Positions 21,618-34,638 of a DNA stretch of 64,000 nucleotides are shown here, piece by piece. Below the pieces are notes generated by a model that saw nothing but the letters and a program-made list of their open reading frames with translations, had not been told where the DNA came from and did no database searches. Each line of letters starts with the position of its first letter. Positions within the stretch are counted from its first letter, which is position 1. This DNA comes from Lunularia cruciata (taxonomy: Eukaryota; Streptophyta; Marchantiopsida; Lunulariales; Lunulariaceae): contig OX419756.1 in the NCBI GenBank assembly GCA_948567375.1, positions 14,389,001 through 14,453,000 on the forward strand, in the 5' to 3' direction. The translations under genes and the position numbers were made by a program.

Positions 21618-24600
21618 GGAACTAATGAGCAACCTAACCTATCATCATAATACACACTCCTCGTTTGCTGGTCATCACTTCTAGCATTACCAAGGAGAAA
21701 TACAAAGTACTCCTTGAAAAAAAGAACCTAAGCACAATGCCCACACACTAATCCAAGCTAGTTGAGTGTACAAACAAGCATGCAAGCATGCAAGCATGTA
21801 GAGGATCCAATAGCAAGAATTCAACAACAAATCTCTATACTTTTGGCAGAAATCAGCTTAAGAGCCTCCTACCCTATTCTCAAGCTGATTTCAATTTTCA
21901 CTCCAAGTTTCTTATAATTTGTCCTCCAACTTTCAATCCAATTTGTACTCCAAGTGTGGAAATTCTATGCCTTTTGATATGGAAAACTCTATGCAACTCA
22001 TATGAGAATAACTTTTTTGGTATTACTTTGGTTTACATGATCTAGAACTCAATAAAAAGCCTATGATATATTCTTTCTAATGGTGTAAAGCAAGCCACAA
22101 TCTAACTACTATAGGTTCCTTGACAAGCTCACAAGCTTGGCCAGTTTTTTTATAGTTTCTACCTTAATTTTGAAAAATCCCTAAGTGAAGGTTTGCTCCT
22201 TGTTCTTGGCAAATTTTCCCAAATTTTTGGATTGAGAGGTATAGATAATCCTCAAAAACACCCCAAAAACCTACAATCTTAAATTATAGTCACAAAATGG
22301 AAGAATTGACATTCAATCATGATTGAAGATAAAAATGCTCTATCAAGCTTACAGAATTTATATGCAAGCTTTGCAAAAAGTCCCATAACCTAACCATCAG
22401 CAACATTGGAAGTTCTCATGAGCTGATTCAAACCAGAACTTGAGGAGTGATCAAAACTTCTAGTGTGATCATCATCTCATCTCCAAAACCTTACTTTCTA
22501 GAGCTCCAACTTCAATTGACAAGATCTGATTTGAGATTGACCCAAAAATGAAATTTCTTGCACTCAACAAAATGATCAATTTTTCCACTCTCCAACTCTA
22601 CTAAAAAATCATGAAAATATGTCACAACACTCTCCAAACCATCCAATTTGTGCACATGGATATGAATTTTATCCCCTTTGATTTAATCAATCATATCCCA
22701 CTAAGAAGAATTTGCTTAAATACTTGGCTTTTATCTTCAAGTTATAGCTTGTTAGCTCCTCTCATCAGCCATTGTCTCCTCTCCTTGGATGCCCTCACTT
22801 TACTCCTTTGATGGTCAAAAAGCTCAAGACTTCTCCTCTTGGGACCCAATCACTTGCACTTTTCTCACTTAATTGTTTCTCATTTTGTCAAATGGACCCC
22901 ACAACTCCATCTTGAAGCCATTGAATGAGATTAAGTCCTTCTCCATCTATAAGAGCATGTAGATTGTCAAGTTTTAGACATACTCATAAGTAATCACAAG
23001 AAGAACAGTTGGATCCGGGCTTCTTATCACAAACATCATGAATGCAATGCCAAATTGTACTACCATCCAGCCCCACAGTTCATCACCTTGTAAAACTTGA
23101 AGCCTGATGAGAAAAGGATGCAAGAGTGGTAGATTGGGAGCACAAGACATCTCCTACTATAGTGCTTCCATTGACACTCTAGCACCCATGCTCTACTACA
23201 ACTTTCACTCCCCACATCCTCCTCCCGCTCAAGATTCCTAAAACTTAAACACACCCTTAGTCTATCAACTCTTAATGGCCAATCATATACATAGATTGCT
23301 CACATGTCAATAGCTCAATGATGGGATTTTTCCTACAATCTAATCCAATAATGTGGAGAGAAACCATACTAAACTCCTTTTTCACTAGTTACACAAACCA
23401 CAACACAACAAAGTAGATTTTATCTCCCATATTCCAAGACCTCATGTACAGTGCTTCCTTAGCATAGATGCCATAGATTTCTAATTGTTCCATGTGCATC
23501 ACAATGTGAGTACATAATCATCTTGGATGATCCAATTTCATCATTACCTCCCTACGGCCAACATGCCCTTGGATTTGCCAAAAGCTCATCACAAATAGAT
23601 TCACATATCTGTCCTTCCCTTCACTATACTACAAAGGAAAATACACCAAATAGGCATAGACAAGGTCCTCCAAAGGTGTATAGATCCAAAAGAATTCCTC
23701 TTTGTCTCAAAAGCATACCCTATTGACCATTTTAGAGGACATTTCTATGGCAAGACAACCACATAGAAGGTTCACCTTGTTGGCTAGTAGGAGCTATCTC
23801 TCAAGATATCCATTGGTACATCCTCATGTTGTTGAGTTGTGGTTTGCATAACCCTTGAAAAAGTAAATTGATGTGATTTATCTCCGTAAAGATGGAGTAG
23901 GTTGTATGATGGATCCCACGGTTGAGCTATTGCTATGTGAGCAATCTATGTACATGCATACGATTGGCCACTTGGATTATGGTCTTGTCTTCTTTGAGGG
24001 TTCTTATGTATATAGATGGTGGAGAGTTGGGTGGAAGGTGTTTTTAGTTAGAGGAGTCTCGAGCAAGAGGACATTGAGAGTGAGAGTTGTAGTAGAGCAT
24101 GGAAGTCGGGCATCAAAGAGAGTAATTGATAAGGAGTTCTCCCATGCTCCCAATCTACCACTCCCAAATCCTCTTCTCATCAGGGTTCAGATTCTACACC
24201 GTGATGGCTTACGGAATTGGATGGTGGCACATTTCAGGGCAGTATTCATAAAGTCAATGATGGAAAATCCAGATCCTATTGTGCTTTTGGCGCTTACTTA
24301 CAAGAAAGTATGGCCCTTGAAAATCTATGTGCTCTTGTAGTTGGAGAATGATTCAATTTTTCTCAAGAGCTTCAAGATGGAGTTGTGGGGTCCACTTAGC
24401 AAAAAGTGAAGAGGCTAAATGACAAAATTGTAGGAGATTGGGTTCCAAGGAAAAAGTCTACAGTTTTTCAACCATAAAGGCAGTTTGGAGAGGGAATTCA
24501 AGGGAAGAAGACCACAATTGGAGAGAGGAGCTGATAGGCTATAATTTGGAGACTAGAATTGAGTGATTTGAGTCAATTCTTTAGGAGATCTGATTGATTG

Positions 24601-25846
24601 AGTCAAGGGGGTAAAATTCATACTTAGGAACACAAAATAGGTTATTTAGACAGCTTCATGAGACATCTTCATGATCTATCAATTGGGTTAGTGATCTAAT
24701 AGAGTGCTTGTAATAAGGAGCTCAAGAAATTTTAGATTTTGATCACTCTCAAATCAGATCTGGCCAATTGAAGTTGCAGCTTTGGAAAGTGAGGAGTTGT
24801 AGATTACATCCTAATCAGGTTTGAAGACTTGGTCACTCTTGAAGTTCTGGTCCAAATCATCTTGTGAAAATTTCTGGTATTGTTGTTGGCTAGGGTTTGC
24901 ACTTTTGAACAAAGGCTTCATGTGAATTTCTCAAATGGAAAATTTAGGGTCTTAGATCAAGTATACTTGGATCTGTAGAGCTCACAAGTTAGGCCAACTC
25001 AAGAATTGATCCATATTTAGGGTTTGGGTTTGATTAGAGTACTCAAATTTATAGAGGTTAAGACAAGGGTAAAATAAGATATTGTGAAAAATTTGGTTGA
25101 CTTTGGATTCATAGAGAGTGAGAGCTGATGCAAAAAACCCTACTTAAAATATTGTTATAAGCTCGAGAGAGCATTTCTATCTTTTATCATGATTGAGTAT
25201 CTATTCTCCTATTTGTGTATTGATGACTAAGAATTTTAGGTTTTTGGAGTGTTTGTGAGGATTAGGTGCACCTCTCATCTAAAAATCTAGGGAAAATTAC
25301 CCAAAACTAGGGGCAAACCTTAAATTAGGGATTTCAAAATTGGGTAAAAATTACAAAAAGTGGCCAAGTTTGAGAGCTTGTCAAGGGAGCTGTAGTGATC
25401 AAATTGTAATTTATTTTATATAATTGGAAAGATTATCCACACAAGCTTCATTGAATTCTAGAACATTGTAATACAAGTTACATAGGATTTTCCTTATCAA
25501 TAAGACATAGGATCACTCCACTTGGAGTACAAATTGGGTGAAGGCTGAAGTACATATTGGAGAAACCTTGGAGTACAGGTTGACATTGGCTTGAGGAAAA
25601 AGCAAGAGGGCTATGAAGCTCAATTTTGACAAAGGGCATGGAGAGTTGCTATTGGATTCTTGTGATTGGATCCTCTCTGTGCTTGCATGTTTGGTTGTAC
25701 GCCCAGTTGGTTTGGATTGGTGTGCGCGCATTGCACTTAGGTTTTTTCCTTCTAGGAGTGTTTTGTATTTATCCTTGGTAATGTTGGAAGTGATGACTAG
25801 CAAACCAAGAGTGTGTGTTATGATGACAAGTTAGGTTGCTCGTTAC
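21618..25846. repeat. Large imperfect inverted repeat (fold-back-like)
   Basis: The sequence from about 21623 to 23430 reappears as reverse complement from about 25846 down to 23790. Paired landmarks include GAGCAACCTAAC with CATCATAA (21635 and 25830), GTCATCACTT (21672 and 25790), CCCCACAACTCCATCTTGAAGC (22898 and 24390) and GTGGTAGATTGGGAGCA (23127 and 24150). The arms differ by many substitutions and small indels. An unpaired centre of about 350 bp lies near 23431-23790. No retrotransposon protein is recognised. A 155-codon frame at 23873-24340 lies in the right arm without an open counterpart in the left arm. Confidence 0.8.
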
Positions 25847-27631
25847 CATTCTACCCAATAGCAAGAATACTAAAACCTAGAGTGAAGGGTTCTACCAATT
25901 GGGATCTATGCATGCTCAAACTAGTAGGGATAGGTTTACCTCCAACCTTTGATCTATAGGCTCCACAGCTAGGTACCTTGTATGTTCCCAAAGAAAGAAA
26001 AGCAAAGTTTGACAGTTGGTGAACTTGACATGAAACTTCTAGGGTAGAAACTTAGAAAGGAGGTTGTTAGTAGACATGGACAAGAGATGAGATATGAGCA
26101 TAGAGGATTGGAGTGCTAGTAGCTCAAGAGAGGCACCCACATTATAGCTTGATCCAACTATAGCAAAAGTATTCCAAGCATTTGCATTATATTTGCAACA
26201 ACAACAAATTGTGGAACGTAAGGAAGTATTGGCTGCTAAAGCCTTGCAATCGGTTGTGGGGATTTTGGATCAATTTGATAGGAGGAACATCTCAAAATAC
26301 CTGAAGTATTATTCAAGGCAGATGGAGCTCAATAAGGTTCCTAAACGGGAGATGATAGCTACATTTGAGCTTGCTTGGTTATCTAGGAGGTCCACGAACA
26401 CATAAAGGAGATTATTCAAGCTCATGGAGGTAGCCAAGAGAGATTTTCTCTTCATCTAAAGGAGGAGTACTACTTGGAGGATGCAGATAGGTGTAACCAA
26501 GAAGTCATTCATAGAGTGCGTGAACAAAGCTGCCAAGAGGTTGAGTGCAACTAAGGTATTTTGGGAGTTTGAAAGACAATATTCACAATTATCCCGAATG
26601 GAAAAGCTCACGCTTGAGAGGAGAAGGGTAAACCACCGACCTACAAGCTTAAATCAGATATTGAAGCGGCCATTGACCTGAAAAGAGTACTAGAAGAGAG
26701 AGTTCTTAATGCCAAGGTTGAGTTCACTCTTTGAGAAATCCTTGGGATTGCCAAGATGGAGTTTCATGATGTCATCATAGACACCATCAAGCGCAAGCAA
26801 TAGTTGACAGAAGAAGTTGCTCTTTCAAACACTCTCAATACTATAGTTATAGAAGAAGAGGAGTTAGAGCTGGCTTGATGCTGCAACAACCATAAGGTCA
26901 GATTTGTAGAGGATGAGGATGATGATCATGGGATCTCTACTCACTATACAAGAGTGCATTGGGCTAGATCTACTATTGAAACCAGGGTCAAGATTGGCAA
27001 CTTAACAAATCTCGTGGTTGCTCTTATCGATCATGAGTCAAAAGTCAACATTATTTCCAAGGAGCTCTACAAGCACGGGAAATAGCCAATTGATACACAT
27101 CATGGTTGGGTGATCAAGGCAAAAAACAACACCAAGGGAGAACTCTATGGTGCCTACCCAGATGTGAAGGTGAAGGTTGGGGATGTAGCTACCAAACAAA
27201 ATTTATTTGTTCAAGAGACTACATCATACCCAATAATTTTAGGACAACCGTACATTATGACAATGAGGATGGAGACCAAAGTCCTTGATGACGGTTCTGC
27301 ATATGCTTGAATCAGAAGCCAAGATGGCAAGAAAGCGGTCCAATTTGTCACTATACTTGCAAACCATGAGCGCAATTGGGATTACTTGAGAAGTGATTCT
27401 CTACCTAAAGTGACAATGGATTTCAAGGATTTTCTCCAAGTGGATCTTGCCCTATAGTGGTACATCAAAGAAGGTGATCTTGCTCCAAAGGGGAAGTACC
27501 TTATGTACAAGAGTGATAGAGTTTTCTTAGAGTGGGTTTAGTGTGTGCATACAACTTGCCAATTTGCACAAAAAGGAGCGGAAAGTTGCACAATAATAAG
27601 TAAAAGAACTAAAAAGAGTGGGGTTGATTGG
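25847..27631 (+). pseudogene. Element G: gag-protease remnant
   Basis: A gag-like region spans 26190-26700: QQQIVERKEVLAAKAL, FDRRNISKYLKYYSRQME, EMIATFELA, then Lys/Arg-rich text split by shifts. It is followed by an aspartic-protease-like region at 26960-27340. That region has an active-site counterpart LIDHESKVNIISKELY (the usual Gly reads Glu) and a conserved block YPIILGQPYIM followed by METKVLDDGSAYA. A further region to 27530 (WDYLRSDSLPK) is weakly conserved. RT is missing: the element is cut by a family-4 copy at 27632. The family is a Ty3-like retroelement, judged by gag and protease only. Confidence 0.65.
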
Positions 27632-28813
27632 TGTGACAACTTGGCAAATATCACTTTTGCGGTAATCAAGTAAGTAAAGTTTGTTCTCGTAGAGATACCA
27701 TTCAGAAATGTCCAAATACAAAGTCAAACTATAACAATCTTAGTTCTTCTTGGGTTCTTTAATCTCTCAAGTAGAAACTACACCCAAAAGAGAGTAACAA
27801 GCACTGATTCACAGCCTCGTCACAACAATTTGTCACACCCAATCACAACTCCATCAATTCTTTCCAAACAATCTTGATTGTGATGATTTAGGCTCTCCCA
27901 AAAATGGCACTTCACTGCAAAATGACTTTGCTTCAGAATTGTGTTCCACCTCTCAACTAAAGGCACAACTTCCTTAATTGAAATTACTTCACATCAACTC
28001 TATACTACACTAACAAATGCAGAATACTACCAACACTACAATTCTACTCAGATCTATCAAGGCATTACTCCAATTGCACTTCACTCAAGATCAAACACAC
28101 CGAGTAAAGATCAGGGCTGCAAAATCTAACATCCAATATGCACAATAACTTGCACTTCAAAATTCTCCCAACACTCACAAACACAGACACAAAATTGATA
28201 CTTGGAATTAAGCTCAAGCGGCGAGCACTACTTCACAACCCTTCACTTTATCTATTCTTAGAAATTATGAGCACTGAACAACATATGACTGCCAATGCAC
28301 CTTTAAATAGTGAAGCAATTGACAGTTGCTAACAACTATACCGTTCTACAACAACTTTCTTAACCTACAAATCCAAAATGACAAACCACCTCTTCATATC
28401 TACCTCTTCAAATCTCAAAATTGTTCTACTATGATCCGATGTCTACCTCTTCCTCGGCTTCCAATCCTAAAGTAACTTCACACACTACTAATTCCTCTAC
28501 CAGTTCTACTACTTCTCCTTTCTGACCTACAATTCACATCATAGGTATACTTTCTAAATCTCTATCTCATGATCCATTCTTCTCTAATATCTCCAATGGT
28601 AACTCCAAAGATATTTGTACACCTATGTCATCTACTTTGGGCTTTGCTCTTACCTCCTTCTGAAGTTTATCTATCTCTAACTGAACTAAATCTAATCTGA
28701 TCATGATATTATCTTCCACTTCTAATATCCTCCTATCTACACGAGTTCTGAGACTAATAAGCAAGGCATTCAAGTCCTTATCCTTTGCAATTTCTTCTCC
28801 TTGTCTCCTACAT
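27632..28813 (-). mobile_element. F4b: family-4 copy, long type, truncated
   Basis: It starts TGTGACAACTTGG and matches the other family-4 copies for about 900 bp. In sense direction it carries the coiled-coil C-terminal coding segment (28567-28773: RILEVEDNIMIRLDL, QLEIDKLQKEVRAKP). It breaks off at 28813, where family-3 element E3 begins. Its other half is not in the window. Confidence 0.75.
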
Positions 28814-29506
28814 TATAACACCCATTTGTGCATGTGTGTAGTATTGTGATATTTAGCTTGGTATTACAAGTACTTAAGAGATATTATTTATATAGAGATA
28901 AAGGATGGTTCTATATTAGTCATGGTTAGCTAAATTTAGTCATAGCTAAGATAGAGGGGACCTTACTTTAGAAGAAGTAGAAAAGATGAGCACCACTATT
29001 TTGGATTTTAGTGTGTTGACTTGGTATTATTCCTAGGTGTTTGGCTTTGAGGAAAGAGTTGAGAACTCTTGGGCTCGCAAGCCTTTTTTGTTTTGGATTC
29101 TTCTTTAGTCCAAGGGTAGCCCATGTGAAGGAATCCTTGACTTAGTGGTTGGGTCAAGATTAGACCACATGCTTGGGGGAATATGTCCATGTGAATGGAT
29201 ATTTCTTTCTACTTTTTGACTTTACTTGACTTTTAGTCTAGTAACTTGAGTTATTGCAGTAATTAGTAACTTTGGTAGGTAACTATTTCACAAGTATATA
29301 AACAAGGGGTGAGGAGGTACTCATCATCCTTTCATTTGCAACTATCTCTCTCTCATTGAGTTCTCTAGTGAGCAATGCCTTGAGTCTTGGAGTGTTAGCC
29401 TTGGAGGAGTATGATGGAGTTGGGGTTCCTTGCCTTCTTAGTCCATGGTGTGCTACCATAATAGCCATAAGTGGTTCATCTTGAGTGAGAGATAGGCCAG
29501 CTCACA
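28814..29506 (+). repeat. E3 5' LTR (family 3)
   Basis: About 693 bp, starting TATAACACCC (family consensus TGTAACACC) and ending CTCACA before the primer site. The TATA box TATATAAA at 29295-29302 and the downstream CTCATCATCC...GAGTTCTCTAGTGAGC are conserved in E4 and E7, so transcription probably starts about 30 bp after it. Confidence 0.88.
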
Positions 29507-29510
29507 TTTT

Positions 29511-29528
29511 TGGTTCCATTGCCGGGAC
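29511..29528 (+). promoter_or_regulatory. E3 primer-binding site (tRNA-Glu-like)
   Basis: TGGTTCCATTGCCGGGAC, four bases after the LTR. Apart from one base it equals the complement expected for a plant tRNA-Glu 3' end (TGGTTCCGTTGCCGGGA). The site is conserved at 37068 and 63281. Confidence 0.75.
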
Positions 29529-30382
29529 CTTTTTAGAAGGGAAGATAATGTTCCGCATTCAATTCTACATTAGATAGAAGGAGGCTATGAGAGCTCATTT
29601 AGAGAGAACATTAGGAGAGGAGAGGGCTGAACTTATGTTAGATAACCAAGATCCATTTGTATACCTTGTAGTTCATAATGATGTCTTTGAAGTGATTTTG
29701 TACATCTTGTACACATGTGAGGATTTGGACACTTGAAATTATTGTGAGAGCTACTATACGTAGTGGGTTAGAATTTTTGAAAGTTGATAGGTTGAACTGC
29801 TCCTGCAACCACGTGCTCTCTAGAAAATTGTACAGAGTCTCCCATTTCTTCAATTTTTAGTGAATTGTCCTAAAATTTCCAAGAAAATTCAGTGCATTGA
29901 ATCCTACTTGCTGCCACAAAAATTAGAGAGATATCATTCTTGCACACAGAGTTATAAGTTTTTGAAATGAAGGGGGTGGTTTTTAGACCAAATCTGAAAT
30001 ATATGTGCTGAGAGGAGAGAGTGTTGAGAGGATCCAAAAACCTACACCACTTGGAGGAAAGAGTGAGTCTAAGTGCTTTCTATGTGGAGAGAAGGGACAT
30101 AAGGCAAGTTCATGTCCATTGACCTTTGAGAGCAAGAGATTGAGGGAAAGGAGAGGCTTACTTGACTTGGGTTTGCATGCTGGACCTTCTTCACTAAGAT
30201 TAAGAGGGAGAAGATCTAAGACCAAGGAGTTGTGTGAGGTTTGTGGAGGGGAAGGACTTCCAAAACAACATGAGTGTAGTGGAGTAAAATCACTTTTGGA
30301 GACTTTGGTGAAGGATCTTGGAGAGAGTCTTAGTACAGCTACAGAAATACTACCACCTTCATCAGCTAGTTTTCAAGATTAG
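29529..30382 (+). pseudogene. E3 extra upstream ORF with zinc knuckle (remnant)
   Basis: The N-terminal part reads RIQFYIR..KEAMRAHLERTLGEERAELML (29550-29645). The C-terminal part is open from 30005 to 30382. It holds a CCHC knuckle (CFLCGEKGHKASSC at about 30078-30120), a second Cys/His cluster (CEVCGGEG..KQHEC), and the end STATEILPPSSAS. The central part is deleted relative to E4. It lies upstream of and separate from gag. Function unknown; see the E4 counterpart. Confidence 0.65.
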
Positions 30383-30612
30383 TGATGGAGATAATCTTTC
30401 AACTTATGGATAAACTATCCATGAGGGTTTGATTAATATGCACTCTAGGATTTGATATTGCTATAGAAATCTTGGAGCAGTGTGAGCCTTTTGTGTTCCC
30501 TAGGGTGGATTACTCTCAAATGGTGTTAGTCATGTACGTACTCTATTAGTTATGGAGTGAGAGAAAAGAAAAGAAAAAAAATTGAGAAAAAGAAAGACAG
30601 TGAGAGGTTAAG

Positions 30613-31719
30613 ATGGGGAAACTTTTGGTTTTCTTTGGCAAGGATGGAGAAGATGTGGAAGCCTTTGTGAGAGATTTCAAGAGAGCTTGCATAGGAAACA
30701 ATGAGAGGAGGAAGAATGAGTGGGCCTCATTCTTACCAGATTTCTTTGAGGATGCAACACTTACATGGTATGAGTCAGAATACCAAAAAAGAGAGAGGAG
30801 AGATGGGGAAGAGGAGTCTTGGGAGACTTTCACTTAAGCACTCATTGAGAACTTTCTTCCTGATGAGAGTTATGAGAGATTGATGAGTGAGGTTACATTT
30901 CTCAAGCAAGGAGATGGAGAGAAAGTGAGAGACTATGTGGAAAGAGTGGAAAAGTTAGAGTCCAGATTTTGCATAGTGTTGAGGAAGGGTGGAGATGATG
31001 TAGAGACTACTATGATTGGCAAAGGGGCCATGCTCACCAAGAATTTTGTGGGAGGGTTGAGACCACAAATTAGAAGGAAGGTGAGATATGAGAAACCTTC
31101 TTCCAAGGTTGAAGCTATCAAGATTGCAATTCATATGGAGGAGAGTTTGGAAGGAGATGAGAGTGATTTGGTGGTGAAGGAGGTTGTGCATCCTCCTCAA
31201 GGCTACAAGTATGGTGGAACTTCTGATACTTTGGTGATAAGGGTTGCACCACAAGTAGTAGTTGCTCTAGTTCTTGGACCTCCACCAAAAGATCCACTTC
31301 AAACCATCACAGAACAACTTGCAGATCTCAAGATCAATGTGGTGCAACTATGGGAGAAGAGAGAGGTGGATCTGAATGTAGGGAGAGGGTCTAGGAGTTA
31401 TCGAAACTATCCATATAGAGGAGGCCAACCAGCCGACAATTTCAATGATAGAAATTGTTTTGGTTGTGGAGGAAGAGGCCATATCCAAAGGAATTGCCCA
31501 AATTCCACTTACCATGGAGGAAGGAGTTATGAGGGAGCTAATAGAGGGAAAGAGGGAGGTAGTGAAACCCAAGTGGATCCTAATCCAAACAAAGGAAAGG
31601 GGATAGCATCCATAGATGTGGTTGAGAGCAAGTATGAGAAGGGAGAGTGCTCGTTTTGTAGAGGATGTTCACTCTTCCCAAGGATTTACTCCAAGCAAGG
31701 ATACTCCTATGTCTACTAG
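30613..31719 (+). pseudogene. E3 Gag
   Basis: The ATG at 30613 follows a purine-rich tract. The capsid domain reads KLLVFFGKDGEDVEAFVRDF, then ATLTWYESEYQ. An in-frame stop at 30835 splits it, and the chain resumes at 30880 (FLKQGDGEKVRDYVERVEKLE). The CCHC knuckle (CFGCGGRGHIQRNC) lies near 31458-31500, followed by a Gly/Asn-rich stretch. A short deletion or shift near 31655 removes a segment present in E4 and ends this frame at 31719. Confidence 0.85.
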
Positions 31720-32633
31720 GAGCACTCGCACCTCAGCACCATCAACAACAAAGACTCCAAGGAAGAATTTGGGGATGGAGGACTTCTTGATCTCAAAGCA
31801 ACAATGGAACTACAATGTGTTGGAGGATGTTAGAAGTCACAAGGCTAACATCAGAGTGGGCCAATTGATTGCTTTGAACCCTACCTTGAGAAAGGAACTT
31901 AGAGGTGGTTTGAGTTCTACAAGGAGCAAGAGGAAGAAGAAGGTAAAAGCTCTAGTATCAATGGGGGTGGTGGATGGCAAGCCAGCACCATGAGAGGCTT
32001 GTGAATATGCCTCCAAGATTGATATGAGAGTGAATGGTCACAACATCAAGGATGCATTGGTTGATGGAGGATCAACAATAAATGCCATGTCAGAAAGGTT
32101 GATGAAGAAGTTGGGTATGATACCCTCAAGACCTTCAACATTTGTGGTAAGCATGGGAAACAAGCAACAAGTTCAACCAGTAGGAGTGATGTATAATGTG
32201 GTAGTTTCAGTTATGGGAGTTCAAAATCTTATGACTTTTCAAGTCTTGAAGGATTCAAGCTATGACTTACTTCTTGGGAGGCCATGGTTGAGAGCAGCAC
32301 ACATAATTGATTGATGACACAAAGGGTACTTGAGGATTGGGCCATCAAACCATAGAGTCACAATTCATGTAACTAACACCACCAACACTTCACATTTAGA
32401 TACACCATCTTGTGATTATTGGGAATTAGATTCTGAAGAAGGAGCTTCAGGTGTAGACACAAGCATGGAAGAGGAGACTTCCATGGAGGAGGATGAATCT
32501 GAATTTGATTCAGATGTGTATCCTTTGTGTGCTATGGATTTTGCACCTAAGCGGGGGTTTTGAAGGACCCAGATAAATCACCATTGCACTTGAGGAGGTG
32601 AGAGAAGGTTAGCTACCCTCAAGTGTGGCCCAA
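31720..32633 (+). pseudogene. E3 protease and start of pol
   Basis: A basic region comes first (RSKRKKKVKALVSMG near 31920-31960). The retropepsin follows at 32024-32314, with active site LVDGGSTINAMSERLM and second half YDLLLGRPWLR. The acidic segment at 32430-32530 (TSMEEDESEFDSDVYPLCAMDF) also precedes RT in E4. The chain is lost at 32634 where F4c begins. DGGS is the form typical of Tat-type plant elements. Confidence 0.82.
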
Positions 32634-33424
32634 TGTGACAACCTGACAAATATCACTTTTGCGGTAATCGTAAGTAAAGTTTGTTCCCGTAGAGATACGA
32701 GTCAGAAATTTCCAAATACAAAGCAAACAGTAACAATGTAGTTCTTCTTGAGTTTGTCTTTAGTCTCTCGGGTAGAAACCACACCCAGAAGAGAGTAACA
32801 CCCACTGATTCGCAGTCTTGTCACAAATTCACACTTCTTAATCACAACACCTTCAACTCTTTCCAAACAATCTTGATTGTGATGATTCAAGCTCTCCCGA
32901 AAATGACACTTCACTACAAAACAACTTTGCTTCAGAATTGTGTTCCACCCTCCACTAAAGGCACAACTTCCTTGATCAAAATTGCTTCACATCAACACTA
33001 TGCTGCACTCACAAATGTAGAATACTAACAACACTACAATTCCTCTTAGATCTGTCAAGGCATTGCTTTGATTGGACTTCATTCCAGATCAAACACACAG
33101 AATGAAGATCAAGGCTACGAAATCCAACATCCAACAAGCACACTGACTTGCACTTTGAATTTCTCTTCACACTTACAAACACAATCACAAAGTTGATGCT
33201 TGGAATCAAGCTCAAGCGACGAGCACAGCTTCACATCACTTCACTTTATCTATTCTCAAAAATTATGAGCATTGAACAACATAAGACTACAAATGCCACT
33301 CTTAAATAGTGAAGGAATTGACAATTCTAACAAAAATATGGTTTCCTAACAACTCTACAAACCTGCAGATCTAAAATGACAATGCACCTCTTCATATCTG
33401 CCTCTTTAAATCTCAAATCGTTTA

Positions 33425-34120
33425 CTAATCTAATCCAATGTCTACTTCTTCTTCGGTTTTCAAACCCGATCTGGAAGTAACTTTACTTCCTATTACTCTT
33501 TCCTCAGGTTTCATAACTCCTACATCTTCTACCAAATCTAATAGTTCTCTTTCTTGATCTGAAATTTCACTAGTGGGTAATCTATCTAACTCCTTATCTC
33601 CCAACCCACTCTTCTCTAATGTCTCCAATGGTAACTCTAAAGACGTTTGTACTCCTACTTAATCTACTTCAGGTTTTGCTCTAACATCTTTCCGAAGTTT
33701 ATCTATCTCCAATTTTACTAAGTCTAATCTGATTGTGATATTGTCTTCTACTTCCAATATCTTCCTATCTACATGAGTTTTGAGACTAATCAACAATGCG
33801 TTCAGATTGGTATCCTTTGCATGTCTCCTCCTCGTCTCCTGCACCAACAACTTCAACTTGTGCAGCCTCGTCTCCTCAAAACGCACACTGGCCTCTGTAC
33901 TCAAAATTGCATTCATCCTAATTACAATTTCCTTCAAGGGCTCTAGTCTCATCTTCCTCTCACGCTCTTGATCTGCAAGCCAATCCTCTCGGTACATTGC
34001 CAATTCTACTTTGAACTCGGCTTTCACAGTTTCCTTCTCCTTCTCCTTATGTACAATCTTCTCCTCCTGATTACGAAGTAACTCTTGCAACCTCTCTTCT
34101 TCTCTATGTCTCATTGTCAA
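33425..34120 (-). pseudogene. F4c coiled-coil protein, C-terminal half
   Basis: A frame from 34120 (HREEERLQELLRNQEEKI, KEKEKETVKAEF, RLHKLKLLVQETRRRHAKD, ILEVEDNITIRLDL) runs to 33659. After one stop it continues in the same frame at 33628-33425 (METLEKSGLGDKELDRLP, EEEVDIGLD). Heptad-like Leu/Glu/Lys patterning predicts a long coiled coil of about 150 residues with an acidic tail. It has no enzyme motif. It is similar to 54268-54933 and 28567-28773. It could be a captured host gene or an element-specific structural protein. Confidence 0.68.
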
Positions 34121-34638
34121 CTCTCATTGCCATAGTTGCTTCTTCTCTTCTACACTCTCCATCATCCTATCGAGCTCTTGTTCCTTCTCTGCTGCTCTCT
34201 CCATAGCATGAATAATTTCTAGTCTCGAATCAGCAAACTGTTGCTTCAAGATCTCATATTCAACAATTTGTCTACCTTTGCTATGTCACTCTGCTTCACA
34301 AGTTCCTCTCGATACTTTGCTTCTCTCCTCAAGTTTTCTACCACTTGACTCTGCGTTACTGCCTCCACTTGCAGTACTTCCCTTTCCTCCTCACCTCGGA
34401 TTATACTCTTCTTCAACTCTGAGTTCTCTTCTCCTAGTCATACTAACACCTGCAATACATTCTTCACCTCCGGACACTTTGATTGCATCTCCTTCTTCTT
34501 GTGTTCCAATTTCACCAACAGAGGACACACAACTTTGCACAGGTACTCCACTTTGTCACTCACGACTATTTCAACTTGCGGAGTGACCTCCTTCTTTACC
34601 TCTTCTTCTCTTGATACTCGCCTTCTTCTCTACAGTTG

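Larger units (their letters stand above)
28814..32633 (+). mobile_element. E3: family-3 gypsy element, 3'-truncated
   Basis: LTR, primer site, an extra ORF with a zinc knuckle, gag and protease are present. Sequence is closely similar to E4 (36436-45457). E3 ends where long family-4 copy F4c begins, just after the codons for RLATLK-CGP. RT, RNase H and integrase are not found beyond F4c. Compared with E4, E3 has lost about 160 bp near 29709 and about 330 bp near 30015. Confidence 0.85.

Noticed and set aside
23873-24340. 155-codon open frame that could be a small gene
   Set aside because: It lies in the right arm of the inverted repeat, the homologous left arm is not open, and no domain or codon bias supports it.
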